Assembly (NCBI GenBank): GCA_012845835.1 | Contig: JABAKD010000018.1 | Span: forward strand, 2,920,229-2,984,228 | Direction of reading: 5' to 3' | Origin: Undaria pinnatifida | Taxonomy: Eukaryota > Sar > Phaeophyceae > Laminariales > Alariaceae | Length of the DNA: 64,000 bases | Shown: one piece after another, positions 32,811 to 43,522 of the stretch | Position numbering within the stretch: the first letter of the stretch is position 1 | Layout of the letters: each line of letters opens with the position of its first letter | Notes under the pieces: generated by a model | The model's input: only the letters and a program-made list of their open reading frames with translations | What the model was told of the DNA's origin: nothing | The model's database searches: none | Made by a program: the position numbers and the translations under genes

Positions 32811-33063
32811 CAAATTTTTAGGGCTTTTCACGGATATTGACCCGACCCGCCGATATCACGGCTCGAGTAGGCTCGGGTTAGGAGGTGTTCTATTCATCAC
32901 GGGTCGGGTCGGGTCGGGTCGGGTCGGGTCGGGTCGGGTCGGGTCGGGTCGGGTCGGGTCGGGTCGGGTCGGGTCGGGGTCAGGTCAGGAGGTTTTAAAA
33001 TCTCGCGGGACGGGACGGGTTACCCTGGCTCGATCTGACCCGTGAAAAGCCCTGCAAAATTTG
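32811..33063. mobile_element. Short TIR element with (GGGTC)n core
   Basis: It begins CAAATTTTTAGGGCTTTTCA and ends TGAAAAGCCCTGCAAAATTT, near-perfect inverted repeats of about 24 bp. The interior is mainly a (GGGTC)n array (32898-32979). The same termini bound the large composite element at 9057-14367, so this is a miniature of that family. It lies inside the intron between exons 31588 and 34241, with more GGGTC-rich sequence on both sides (32745-33195). Confidence 0.75.
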
Positions 33064-34240
33064 ACGACCTCCTGGCCCGATCCGGTCCGAACCGTGAGGG
33101 TCCGAACTACCTACTGACCCGACCCGACCCGACTCGACCCACGCGATTTAGGGAGCCCCCTGACCCGATTCGCCATGACCCGTGAGAAGTCATTGTGTTA
33201 GCAATAACAGCAGAGGTGCAGATTACCGCAAAAAAAAAAAAAAAAAAACGGCACCCGTTCGCAAGCAACTGGTACAAAAGTGCGAACGGCAAAACCGCAA
33301 ATCTATATTATGAAAGGGGCTAATACAGCAGGTGAGGCACTAACATCCCCTTTGGAAACAAATCCCCCAAAAAAGAAAAGGTCCCCAGATTATATGGAGG
33401 CGTTCCCGACTACGGGCATCTTTTAATTCCGCGATAGGCAATAGTTTCGCGAACGGCGCGTGGATTTTGGGAACGCCAACGTGAGCGCAACGCGTGAACA
33501 TGCATCCCTCGCTATCGGCTAGTTGGCGGAGGACGAGCCAACTAACCGGCACACCTGGTACCTGGTAGTCATTAACAAATAGCCACACGTCGAGCAACAA
33601 ACGCGCTATTCAGATGCAGACACGCAGAACTCTGTAACTTGCCGCAAGCGATTACTACTGACGTCTATCGTTATTGGTTAGTACTCATAATAATAAGATG
33701 AAAACAGAAAACAGGAAAGGGGGGAGGGGGGAACATACCGGTTTGTTCTCTGGCTTTGCATTTTAGAAAAAAAATGTTGCCTGCGGTCTACACACGACAC
33801 AAGAGCCTCACACGAACACGGTCGTAACCTAGGAGAGCTCGGCTGAAAAGGTGGAGATACTCTCACTTCGTGATTTGTTTCAGCCTGTTGACCATGGCTT
33901 TTCGTAAAAACACACGTTTTCTATCCAATCAGAAAGTACCAGGCAGTCGGTGGCTTGTAGCCAGCCAACCCAAAGCCGTACTGATACACAGCAGTCCATG
34001 CAACTACCACAGACAAGAGCGATAAAGACACACGCCGGTATCATAGTTTAATTAAAAAAAACAGAAACAGAACACAAAGGACACAAGAAACATTTCCTAT
34101 TGAACTACAAAGTGCAGTACTACCACAAAGGTAGGTAGAGCGGCACCACAGACATGCCGTATGCCGGTAAAACATTAACGCGCATTTTAAAAGGACTCCA
34201 AAAAAAAACAGCAGACACGAAAAAATTAGTAGAACATGAC

Positions 34241-34380
34241 CTGAGAATCTCGCTGTCCCCATGCTGCAGCAGCTTGGCAAGGGCCGGCACCACGGTGTGC
34301 ACGTCCAGCATAGGCCGCGGTTGACCATCGCAGAGGTTGCTTAGGGTCCAAGAGCCGATCTTCAAAAGGGAACGCGACCC
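34241..34380 (-). CDS. Importin-alpha exon: armadillo repeat 4 region
   Basis: 140 nt, acceptor CGGCAG, donor GTCATG, core residues 155-200 plus two bases. It reads GSRSLLKIGSWTLSNLCDGQ, PRPMLDVHTVVPALAKLLQH and GDSEIL. Trp165 and Asn169 give the W...N pair (family LLR.A.WTLSNLCRGK..P). A second AG nine codons downstream is possible, but the longer exon restores the expected SLL(K/R) helix and keeps phase 0 with the previous exon. Confidence 0.92.
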
Positions 34381-35047
34381 CTGCCGTTTCAATCCAAACC
34401 CATCACGTCCATTCCGTTTCGTTCCGTTCCAATCCATGCCATTCCAGTCCGTGCCATTTCATTTCAAAAGGTTTTCCATTCGGTATCCCATCCAACCCCA
34501 TCCCATGCGATTCCATCCCATTGCGTCATGTTCCGCCCCGTTCCATCCCATTGACGAAGATCAAAACGGTTTTGTACGCGTAGAGGCGTGGGGGGCGCGG
34601 GTGAGGGGGCGTGGGCTAGCAAGTTAGGAGCGGAGGCGTGATTACTTGCTTCGTTTCGTTCGTAAAGATCGAGGAGGTAACATACGCGCGGAGGAAGGAG
34701 GAAACGGCAGGTCGGGGGGCGGGGCGGGGAGGGCTTATAGAGGCGGAGGCACGAGCATTTGCTCCTATCATTTTGGTTGAAAAAATCCACAGTTGTGTTA
34801 GGTAGGGATATAGCCTGTGCGGTAGCAATCGTTAGCTAAAACATTTTCCGAAGGGCATGGCTCCTCAACGCCTAGACAATTGGAAACTCGTTTTCGGGGA
34901 CAAACTGCTTGGAATCAGTATAACCAGGGAGGCCTTCTGAGGCTCTATCATCAAGGGGTTGTATCCCCAGAATGTTACTCTTGTTTTTGCACCTTTTTCT
35001 TGCGTTTTTTGGGGGCGTACCTACTGTAGGCTATAATATAAAAAATG

Positions 35048-35135
35048 AAAATACACTCCAGCTGTGAGATCGAAGATTTTGTCGAAACTCATTTTTGCAA
35101 GCTGTGTGATACTCCGATCGCGCGTATTACGGTTT
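35048..35135 (+). repeat. Dispersed repeat family R5, copy 2
   Basis: Almost the same sequence as 29961-30047 (CACTCCAGCTGTGAGATCGA, then AGATTTTGTCGAAACTCA), again beside an AT dinucleotide run (35148-35164). Confidence 0.8.
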
Positions 35136-35501
35136 GTGTACTGTAGGCTATATATATATATATAACTGGTTCGTTCATCAGGCCGCAGTTTCAGTTTACT
35201 TCACGTACAAACCGGCACAAGGTTCTTCAAATGAAGAGCATCAGAAACAAGCACACCGGTGCATTCCTACCGAACCATGCGCCACCGGGCATCATCCACC
35301 ACCCGCATGTATATATATATTACGGGTACCCTGTCGTGCCGCTTTTACCTGGAGTGTTTGGTCGCTCGTGAGAGCTGTCTATCGCTATCAGCACACTGCC
35401 TATGCGTCGCGTCTGCCAACGTGTGTGCGGGAGTGGGGGGCGACTATTCACAGTCCATGGACTGAAGCTCTTGACTGCAGTCCGCACGCTATTCCACCAA
35501 C

Positions 35502-35528
35502 CTTGACCCTAACCCTAACCCCAACCCT
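35502..35528. repeat. Short interstitial telomere-like tract
   Basis: CCCTAACCCTAACCCCAACCC, the CCCTAA form of the TTAGGG-type repeat, inside an intron. A G-strand counterpart is at 48511-48580. Confidence 0.7.
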
Positions 35529-35738
35529 GTGCTTCTGCGTTTACTGAGAGGGAGCAGGATGCCAAAAGGGACCCGGTTCGGGCGGAATGAGGGGGTAGAT
35601 GTGCTCACCATTAAAAACGGAGGTGTGGTCTATTGAGCACCCTGGTTCAACCGTTTCAACCCTAGTACACAAAAACACAATAATGGGGTGTGGACTGTAC
35701 TAAAGTTCCGCAGTCCATAGGATGTGAATACGCGCCGT

Positions 35739-37050
35739 CGTGGGAGTGTGGGAGTGCTTCGTGTTGTTGCAGGCATCGTACGGATGGGGGCAGCGTGTCT
35801 CTCACTATTTAGTATCCCTCTGTCCACAAACCACGTCTATCAAAATTGAGTGGGACTGTCGGAATACCTGCTGCATGTGGAGGCATCGTACGAAGTGAGG
35901 CAATGTGTCCACCGCTAGTATGCCACTGCCTACGAACTATGTCTATCAAATTGCGTGGAACTGTCGAGGTACCTGGTGTATGTGGAGGCAATGCACGCAC
36001 GGGGGCGGGGCACCGCGGCTGCGACCAGTACAGCACTGCCTACAAACAATGCCTGCCGAATTGAGTGGGAGTGTGGGAGTACCTGTATTTTTCGAGGCAT
36101 CGCACGAGCCGGGGCCATGCGTCTACCACTAGGATGCCACTGCCTACAAACAACGTCTGTCAAACTGAGTGGGACTGTCGGAGTACCTCGGGTATATGGA
36201 GGCATCGCACGAACGGGGGCAGCGCGTCATCCGCTCTACTACTAGTACAGCACTGTCTAACAAATAGTGCCCGCCGCAAATAGTGCCCGTCGAATTGAGT
36301 GGGTGTGTGGGAGTACCTATTTTCGAGGCATCGCATGAGCGGGAACAATGCGTCTACCGCTATGATAGCCCTGTCCACAAATAGGGCCCGTCGATCTGTG
36401 CGGGGGTGTGGGAGTACCTCGTGTTTTTGGGGGCATCGTACGAACGCGGACAGCGCGTCTACGACTAGTATAGCACTCCCTACAAGTAGTGCCTGTCAAA
36501 GTGAGGGGGAGTGTGAATAGTGCCCGGTGTACATAAAGCCTCACGCGAGCGGGGGCAGAGCGTCAACAGCTCAGCTTGCCTAAAAATAGAGCACCTCGAA
36601 TTTGATTGTATGGGTATGTCGGAGTACCTGGTGCTTTTCGTGGCATCGTACGGGCAGGGGCAACGCACCCATCGCTAGCCCTGCTTGCAAACAGATCCTG
36701 TAGAAAAGTTGTGGGTATAGGAATACCTGTTATTTTCTAGGCATCGTTCGGGCGGGAGCAGAGCGCCTACAGCTAGTCATGTCTACTAATAATGTCTGTC
36801 GAACTGTGCGGGAATGTGGGAGTACATCGTGTTAAGCGAGGCAACGTCAGGGCAAGGACAGTGCGTCTACCCATAGCCCTGTCTACATTAGAGCCCGCCA
36901 AATTGGGTCGCGTCTCTCGAGGCATCGTGCGAGCAGCGGCGGTGCGCCCACCGACAGCCGTAGCAATGAGTAGTGCCTGTCAAAATGATGGAGCATTGTT
37001 CGAGGCACCGTGCGAGGGGGGGCAGTGTCGACCGCTAGCACGGCTGTATG
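35739..37050 (-). repeat. Tandem array of about 13 decayed copies of an exon 3' end plus donor
   Basis: Units of about 95-130 bp start near 35739, 35857, 35964, 36074, 36178, 36307, 36409, 36522, 36620, 36720, 36818, 36910 and 37000. On the plus strand each carries GGGAGTACCT, then (G/T)CGAGGCATCG(T/C)ACGA, then CGGGGGCAG(C/T)G and (T/C)CTAC. The real exon border at 38061-38120 has the same order (GGGAGTACCTGGTGTCTCTC, GAGGCATCGTACGAGCGGGG, GCAGTGCATCTACC). That part encodes the helix VDALPPLVRCLERHQ and its GTACTC donor. Each unit also carries a spacer (TAGTGCCTGTCGAATTGAGT-like) that is absent from the exon itself. Confidence 0.85.
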
Positions 37051-37256
37051 CAGCAGTCATGACCCGTGCATTTCTCCCTCAGGCTCGTGTCTAAAACGAG
37101 TGCCTGTTAATCGTCGCCCTTGGATGCGGCAATGACAAATCACAGTGGTTACCCCGATTAAAGAGCACCCGAGTTAAAAGCATTCGGGAGTTCATAACAG
37201 CCAACTCGGCATGTCCCGCCACACCAAAGGATACACATATTAGGAAAAAAAGGAAA

Positions 37257-37560
37257 AAATACACTTCAGCTGTGAGATCGACCAAAAAGTTCTTTGCATC
37301 TAAAACTCAGCTGTGCAAGCTGCGTGTGATACTTCGATCGCGCGTGTCAAAGTTAACGTTCGATCTAGCTCAAAATTCCCCAGTTAAAGTATAAATACCA
37401 ACACTTACCAATACAGTGGACAAAAAATCGGACCCCTCCCACTAAAACCTCACCCATATAGTATATTACAAGTACCAACAACGCAGCTTGCAAAGATGAG
37501 TATTGACCTGAAATTCGTCGAACTCACGGCCGACGTCCTTGAAATATTTTTCATAAAATA
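37257..37560 (+). repeat. Dispersed repeat family R5, diverged copies
   Basis: 37257-37350 has AATACACTTCAGCTGTGAGA and CTGCGTGTGATACTTCGATC. 37486-37560 holds the opposite orientation of a related block (GCTTGCAAAGATGAG…, then GACGTCCTTGAAATATTTT), which also occurs at 52695-52760 and in part near 8920. Confidence 0.55.
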
Positions 37561-38069
37561 TATATTGCCTACTGCAGACAAGAGTGATTTGTATTAATCG
37601 TTAAGAGTGCTTGTTTCGGCTTGTCACGGAGCGCTCTTAAATCGGGGTATCCACTGTATTCACACCCTCTCCCTCGGGCGTGGAAACCAATTACTTACGT
37701 CATAAGGTTTTACCCATTAAAAACCTACCAGGTACTACATATTCGTATCATACCATTAAATGTTAACAGGTGTTTGTGCTATAATTGAAGCCCCGAGGGT
37801 ATCGCATGCTCAACAGGGAGAACGCACGCGTTCGTTCCTCATACCAGCCAGGTACTCGTAGCGTCGGGGCAAGAACGCACAACACAAAACAGGATATCGA
37901 AATCACACAAAAGTTAGTGAATTAGCCACCGGGCGTGTAGCCGGGCAAGCAACACCGATCAGCTAAAACGCCCACCAGGCATGTAGCCGGGCAAGAAACA
38001 CCGACCAGCCCAAACGAGTGATTGGACAAATATATTCATACAGGTAATAATGTGGGAGTGTGGGAGTAC

Positions 38070-38189
38070 CTGGTGTCTCTCGAGGCATCGTACGAGCGGG
38101 GGCAGTGCATCTACCGCCAGCACTGCATCTCTGGCCGGCGCTCCCTCTCCGGCCAAGTTCCCGAGAAGCCATAGCGCTTGCTCTAGCAC
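38070..38189 (-). CDS. Importin-alpha exon: armadillo repeat 3 region
   Basis: 120 nt, phase 0 at both ends, acceptor ATATAG, donor GTACTC, core residues 115-154. It reads VLEQALWLLGNLAGEGAPAR and then DAVLAVDALPPLVRCLERHQ. Trp121 and Asn125 are the W...N pair (family EQAVWALGNIAGD...RD.V...GA..PL). The last 15 codons and the donor are the source of the large intronic array at 35739-37050. Confidence 0.95.
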
Positions 38190-38684
38190 CTATATGAGGG
38201 GGCGAAACCGCCGGAAAATGCGAAAAAAAAATGTAGGGGGAAAATAGCAAATCAGAGCACATTAGCAAAACAGCAACGTATACAGCAAAACAGTAACGAG
38301 TAACAAATCACAACAGAGCGAGACAGCAAAACAGCGACGACGCAAAACAGCAACAGAGCAAAAACCGAGGCCAACGCCGTAGAAACAGCACATCGGCAAA
38401 TCAGCGACCAAACAAGCGCGACTCGGAGGAACGCAGCAACAAAATTCGCGAGGCAGAGTACAACACCAACACGAGGCAAAACAGCAAAGCTCGAAATCGC
38501 GAAACAGAAAAAACAGCAGGGAAACAACACCAGCAGCGGTACGTAGCGGCTAGAGGTATACCGCAAAGCACGCGAGACAACGCTTTTCCCCCGAAAACGT
38601 ATACAAAAAGACTTTCTCCAAGCAAGGGGCACCAAGAACAAGTATCGTGGCTTATATCAATAGGAAACATTTCACACCTCGGAT

Positions 38685-39010
38685 AGATCACGATCTATAT
38701 AATCAGATCACGATCCAGATCATACAGATCACGATCTAGATCATCTACAGATCACATCTAGACCATCTACGGATCACTATCTAGATCATCTACAGATCAC
38801 GACCTAGACCTAAACCATCTACATACCCAGATCTAGATAATCTTCAGATCACGACCAAGATCAAAAACAGATCACGACCTAGATCATCTACATTTTTTTT
38901 TCACGATCTAGATCATCTATACATCACGATCACGATCTATATAATCTACAATCACGACCAAGATCATCTACAGATCACAATCTAAATCATTTACAGATCA
39001 CCACCTAGAT
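38685..39010. repeat. AGATCACGATCTAGATCATCTAC minisatellite
   Basis: About 13 units of 20-27 bp made of GATCACGATCTAGATCATCT and slips of it, rich in palindromic GATC and TAGATCTA words. It fills about 330 bp of the intron between exons 38070 and 40025. Confidence 0.85.
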
Positions 39011-40024
39011 CATATACTGTATATCCTGTATCTACCATTATGAGATGCCGTGCAGGATCCGTACATAAAGAGTACAGATCGAACCCTGAAAACACCTGTT
39101 AGATCATGCACATGGTACGGCTCCCACCCGGTAACATAAGCCATCATAGACCGTACATATCTTCCGTGAAAGAGGAATACCATCAAGTGGGGATCGGTGG
39201 TTTGTCCGACGTGTACAGATCTCGTCGACGCCTCTCACCATTTTTTCTACCTACGCAATGTTCGCAACATTGTTTCTTCTTAGCATAGCGGGTTCCCCAA
39301 AACCCGCAACTCCGAAAAAGGAAGGCATCCCTGTTTTTAATGGTTTGTTAATGGCTTTTAGCTATATTTATGGCTTGTCTTGCAGGTTAGTTACTGTACA
39401 AGCATGTGTGGTATGTAACAGGTAGATCATAAAGACGCGGTACGTTTGATCCCTCCACATTGCTTGAGGTTTTTCGGACAATTATGCCGGCAGGAATATT
39501 ATTGGTTACTGGCCGTAAAACTTATTCCACACAAATTCCAAAAGTTTTCCCAGACTAAAGTGGGCCCAGCGCCAGAGGGGGCCACGCTGAAGTTTCAGTT
39601 GCAGCTGCACCTCAAGTTGCATTCGACTTTGAAAGTTGAGGTTGTGGTTTAAGTAGAATGTTCCGTTGAACTCTCAGTTAAACTTCAAGTTGAAGGTGCA
39701 GCTACGCACAAACGTGTCGTTTGACGGTGTTGTGTTGACCCTTCAAGGGCCTCATTAGACATACTCTACGGTAGTGGTCCCTTCATAGTGCCGGTATGTA
39801 TGTGCACTATAGAGGTAACTACCGGCACTCTAGCGGCAACCGGCACTACTCCGCATACTGCCACTACTGATTGTTCCCATCTGCGCCACACGAATTCACA
39901 GGCACGATAGCGGGCATTCGGCACTACTCAACACAATAAAGGGAGCTCCACTACACTAGTCCCTTCGTGACATCCGTCAAGGGGCAAGAATGTCATCGAC
40001 CGATATATTTAGTCGTGGGCGCAC

Positions 40025-40087
40025 CTCTTCGTTGGGACTATCCAGAAGCACCACTAGCGGCGGCACCGCTCCGCTGTTCGTCAAAAC
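40025..40087 (-). CDS. Importin-alpha exon: armadillo repeat 2/3 junction
   Basis: 63 nt, phase 0 at both ends, acceptor TTTCAG after a T-rich tract, donor GTGCGC, core residues 94-114. It reads VLTNSGAVPPLVVLLDSPNE and E. This matches the family segment VV..GAVP.FI.LL.SP...V that leads into (S)EQAVWALGN. Confidence 0.95.
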
Positions 40088-40169
40088 CTGAAAAAAAAAA
40101 AAAAAACATTCAAGAAAACAAAAACAAAAAGGAAAAGGAAACACACAAAGAGCGCAAGCAGCCACGAAG

Positions 40170-40400
40170 ACAAACAAACAGGTACGTAAACAGGCAGGTA
40201 CGTAAACAGGCAGGTACGTAAACAGGCAGGTACGATAGCAGGCAGGCAGGCAAACAGGCAGGCAGGCAGGCAGGCAAGCAAGCACGCAAGCAGGCAGGCA
40301 AGCAGGCAGGCAGGCAGGCAAGCAGGCAAGCAGGCAGGCAGGCAGGGAAGAAGGGAAGCAAGTACGCAAGCAGGCAAGAAGGCAAAGAAGCAAGCAAGCA
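40170..40400. repeat. GCAGGCAG minisatellite
   Basis: It starts as AACAGGCAGGTACGTA units of 15-16 bp and turns into GCAGGCAAGCAGGCAG words. The spurious Cys/Leu-rich minus frames here come from this repeat. Confidence 0.9.
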
Positions 40401-40918
40401 GGGGATCAGGGAAGCTGGGAAGCCAGCATACAAGCACGCTAACCGCAGGTAGGCAAGGACACAAGGACGCACTCAGGTCAAAGCAGGGACGCAAGCCGGC
40501 AATTAGGCACAAAAACAACAGAAGCAATATCGTAGTGCCTCGAAGACATTCTCCTCTATCAATAGCTAGCTCTATTGCAGCACAAACAACACGAAAACGA
40601 TCAACGCGTTGTACGAAACAAATAAATGCCTCAACGAAAAACGTAAAAACGCATCCCAAAACCCTCAATTCGTTTATATCACGTTAGCGTCTAATGCATT
40701 CCCTTGATAATAGTAAAAAATAACAAAAACAAGACTCGAAACTAATCCAAAACAAACCACCAAACCAGACTAAACCAGACGATATCAAAAACACACCGAT
40801 TTTAACCCAACCATACCCAACCAAACCAGGCCAAATCAAACCAAACCAAACAAAGCCAAACCAAACCAAGCAAAAAAAAAACACAACACAACACAACCAC
40901 ACTACAGCACCGACTCAC

Positions 40919-40975
40919 CTGCGCGTGGTCCGTCGCTCCGGCAGCGATGTTGGTCAACGCCCACAGCGCCTCCAC
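40919..40975 (-). CDS. Importin-alpha exon: armadillo repeat 2 region
   Basis: 57 nt, phase 0 at both ends, acceptor GGCCAG, donor GTGAGT, core residues 75-93, VEALWALTNIAAGATDHAQ. Trp79 and Asn83 match the family motif FEAAWALTNIASGT..QT, the heart of the major NLS-binding groove. Confidence 0.95.
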
Positions 40976-41745
40976 CTGGCCCAAAATAAAGCAGAAGCCG
41001 ACGAAACGCACGAAACCGAACAAAACGCGCAACAAAATTAGAGAAGAACATGTTGTATCACATAGATGCCGCATTGATGCCGTGTAGATGGCAATATATT
41101 TGCTGTACCAGCTACTCTTCCCTAACATAAACCTAACCTACCTCAAATACACCCTAAACCCTACCCTAACTTATCCATCCGATCATAGGTCAAACCCTAC
41201 ATGGTCCTGCTACCTACCAACCGTGGTCCCACCTCTACACAACCCTACCCTATGTGATCTACATTACACCAACCCTCCCCTTCCCTTCCCTGCCCAACCC
41301 AACCCTACCCAATCCTACCCTCCCCATTCCCTTCCCTGCCCGACCCAACCCTACCCAACCCTACCCTTCCCTACCCTACCCAACCCTACCCAACCCTACC
41401 CGACCCGACCCGACCCAACCCAACCCGACCCAACCCAGCCCAACCCAACCCTCCCCTCCCCATTCCCTTCCCTGCCCGACCCAACCCTACTCAACCCTAT
41501 CCTTCCCAACCCTACCCAACCCTACCCTACCCTACCCTACCCAACCCTACCCAACCCAACCCAACCCAACCCAACCCAACCCAATCCAACCTAACCACCC
41601 AACCCAACCCAACCCAACCCAACCCAACCCAACCCAACCCAACCCAACCCAACCCAACCCAACCCAACCCAACCCAACCCAACCCAACCCAACCCAACCC
41701 AACTAACCTACCCAACCCTACCCTATACTCACCCTAGCCCTACCC

Positions 41746-41820
41746 TATTGTAGGTTATCCGAATTTCCACCTGCACAGCCAGATGTGTATCGGGGCCTCA
41801 TGATCCCATGAGAAGTACCA
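41746..41820 (-). pseudogene. Decayed copy of the 3' end of the exon at 42119 (copy 1)
   Basis: The plus strand has CCACCTGCACAGCCAGATGT, then GTATCGGGGCC and ATCCCATGAGAAG. The real border has TTACCTGCACAGCTGGACGT, then GTGTCGGCACC and ATCCCATGAGTAG. The donor GT is preserved. Confidence 0.75.
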
Positions 41821-41912
41821 ACCCTACCCCACCCTACCCTATGCTGCCCTACTCGACCCTTCCCTTTCCTACCCGACCCTATCCCATGTCTTACCTTATC
41901 CCTATCCCGCCT

Positions 41913-41990
41913 TATTATAGTTAATCCGGATCCCCACCTGCACAGTTAGACCTGTTCCGGTGCCTAGCCATCCCATGAGTATCATCCCTT
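41913..41990 (-). pseudogene. Decayed copy of the 3' end of the exon at 42119 (copy 2)
   Basis: It reads CCACCTGCACAGTTAGACCT, GTTCCGGTGCC and AGCCATCCCATGAGTAT. The CTGCACAG blocks lie at 41771, 41938 and 42119, so the unit is a tandem one of about 167-181 bp that includes CCCTA-type intron sequence. Confidence 0.75.
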
Positions 41991-42118
41991 CCCCACCTTA
42001 CCCTATGCTACCCTACCCAACCTTTCCCATCCCTACCTGACCGAACCAAAACCCTATCCGACCCAACCCAACTCTACCCAGCCCTACCCTCACCCTACGC
42101 TATCCTATGATAAGTTAC

Positions 42119-42206
42119 CTGCACAGCTGGACGTGTGTCGGCACCAAGCCATCCCATGAGTAGCGGCACCCAGTCTCTGTCCAGCGCCTCTCGAATGAGC
42201 TCCTCC
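42119..42206 (-). CDS. Importin-alpha exon: armadillo repeat 1 region
   Basis: 88 nt, acceptor GTACCAG, donor GTAACT, core residues 45-74. It reads EELIREALDRDWVPLLMGWL and GADTRPAVQ. This fits the family pattern (PPI.EVI..G.VP.FV.FL.......LQ) just before FEAAWALTN. The first base completes Arg45. Confidence 0.9.
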
Positions 42207-42289
42207 CTGGTACGAAACGCCATGTCTCGTTAGGAAAATGTTTGAATACTCCGTGTGCATTTAGGTATCGCCAAGAGGAATAGGAGGAT

Positions 42290-42735
42290 GATTAATTGGA
42301 GGAGGCGGAGTGTGTGGGGGGTACTCATTTGTTGCTTGTCTTGGGTCATCTGGGTCCTGGCCATGCATCCCTGTCGAGACGGAGCACCGTCCCTGCTCCA
42401 ATTAAGAGACACGCCCAACATTTGCGCTCATTACATTCTGCCACGTACTGCAGTGAAAGAAAATTCTATTGTATGTCCTTACCCGTGTGGCCCTCTTTGG
42501 CCACCATCCATCTCCCAGCAGAGCGATCGTTTTCAAGCTACTATCTGTTGTACCAGACGTATCAATGCCACATCTGTCTACTTTCCTCGTCCCCCACAAA
42601 CATACTCCGCTCTTCCCTGTGTACAGTGAAACTCTCCCGCTATGTGGGTTCTGCTCTCGTCTGCACTGCCACAACGGCACCTCTGTGCGCCTCCTTCCTC
42701 CTCCACCCCGGCTACTGGTACCCCTACTTCTTCAC
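42290..42735 (-). mobile_element. 5'-truncated LINE copy
   Basis: This is the same family as 27949-28340: shared blocks TACTCATTTGTTGCT, CGAGACGGAGCACCGT, AACATTTG(G)GCGCTCA and GAGCGATCGTTT. On the minus strand it encodes RCRCGSADESRTHIAGEFHC, the C-terminal Cys/His region of LINE polyproteins (C.C....ES..HI..EC). Only the 3' end is present, as is typical of incomplete LINE insertion. Confidence 0.75.
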
Positions 42736-42775
42736 AACCATTGCCTTGCATGGCCGAAGACTGTCGGGCCATAAG

Positions 42776-42995
42776 GGGGGGGGGGGGCGGGATGGGGGGG
42801 CAACCACTTCCATGCATGGCCGTAATATTTTGCACCACATAGACCATCGCATCCCTACAACGTGGTGAAGGAGCACGTTGGGTTTTCACCGGCCAGGCAG
42901 ATATTGCTTGCACCAAGCACGCAAACGCCGCGAAGTGTTCGGCGAGTCGCATGAAGGGTGACATGACGAGTGGGTTCGGCGGGGGGGGGGGGGTA
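42776..42995 (+). repeat. Dispersed repeat family R4, copy 2, between poly(G) runs
   Basis: GTTGTGCATGG-like TCCATGCATGGCCGTAATA and CCAGGCAGATATTGCTTGCA match the copy at 18700-18860. G-runs at 42776-42788 and 42980-42993 border it. Confidence 0.6.
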
Positions 42996-43022
42996 GGGTA
43001 TCGAGTATGATTCGGCCTTTAC

Positions 43023-43157
43023 CTGTTGGACGAAAGGAGAGATCTCAAGCGCCTTGCAGAGGCCAACTGCTGCCCGGAAGCGTCCCCCTCCTCGGGTCTC
43101 CCGTTGACGCCTCCGTCTCTCGATTGCAACGCCGACTCCAGCTCCATCGCTTCGGCC
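43023..43157 (-). CDS. Importin-alpha exon: helix before armadillo repeat 1
   Basis: 135 nt, acceptor TTTCCTCAG, donor GTAAAG, core residues 1-45. It reads AEAMELESALQSRDGGVNGR, PEEGDASGQQLASARRLRSL and LSSN. The end matches the family segment (.L.AT..FRKLLS.E..PPI) that follows the importin-beta-binding domain. The middle is longer and more acidic than usual. The first base completes a codon begun in an upstream exon. The phase fits an AA ending at 44951, giving Lys. Confidence 0.8.
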
Positions 43158-43522
43158 CTGAGGAAACGAGGGGAGTGGAAAGCGCTGTTGAGGATCTTAT
43201 AGAAATGCTCTACACGTCGCACACACCACGATCTGTCTGACCTAGATCTTGCAGATTAGTGGGTTTGGACATATTTGTAGATCATGCAGATCGTACCAGA
43301 TCAGAGCACGAAGCGAGCGCACACTTGACATGTATAAACAAAGACCACAACCTGTCGTAGAGCATTGCTGCGGAAATAAGTACACAACTCACTCAGGTCC
43401 TGCGCATCTGCCCCACGGAAACTCATGCAGATCATGAAGATCCCATGAAAAAAAAATACGTTTAATCTGTACAGTGAACTGAAACGCCCGACGTGTACGA
43501 GTTTCGGCATACCGAATTATTG

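Larger units (their letters stand above)
41140..42110. repeat. CCCTA/CCCAA pentamer field
   Basis: Almost 1 kb of CCCTACCCAACC-type sequence, with a clean (CCCAA)n run at 41560-41700. It includes two embedded copies of an exon border (41746-41820 and 41913-41990). Period-5 sequence keeps both strands open over 100-170 codons without being coding. Confidence 0.9.

Noticed and set aside
35739..37050. CRISPR-like array
   Set aside because: Units are 95-130 bp, all diverged, with no constant repeat-spacer structure, and they match an exon border of a eukaryotic gene.
41088..41706. Pro/Thr-rich frames of 150-168 codons
   Set aside because: Pentamer CCCTA/CCCAA sequence with period 5 leaves all frames open. 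It lies in an intron of the minus-strand gene.
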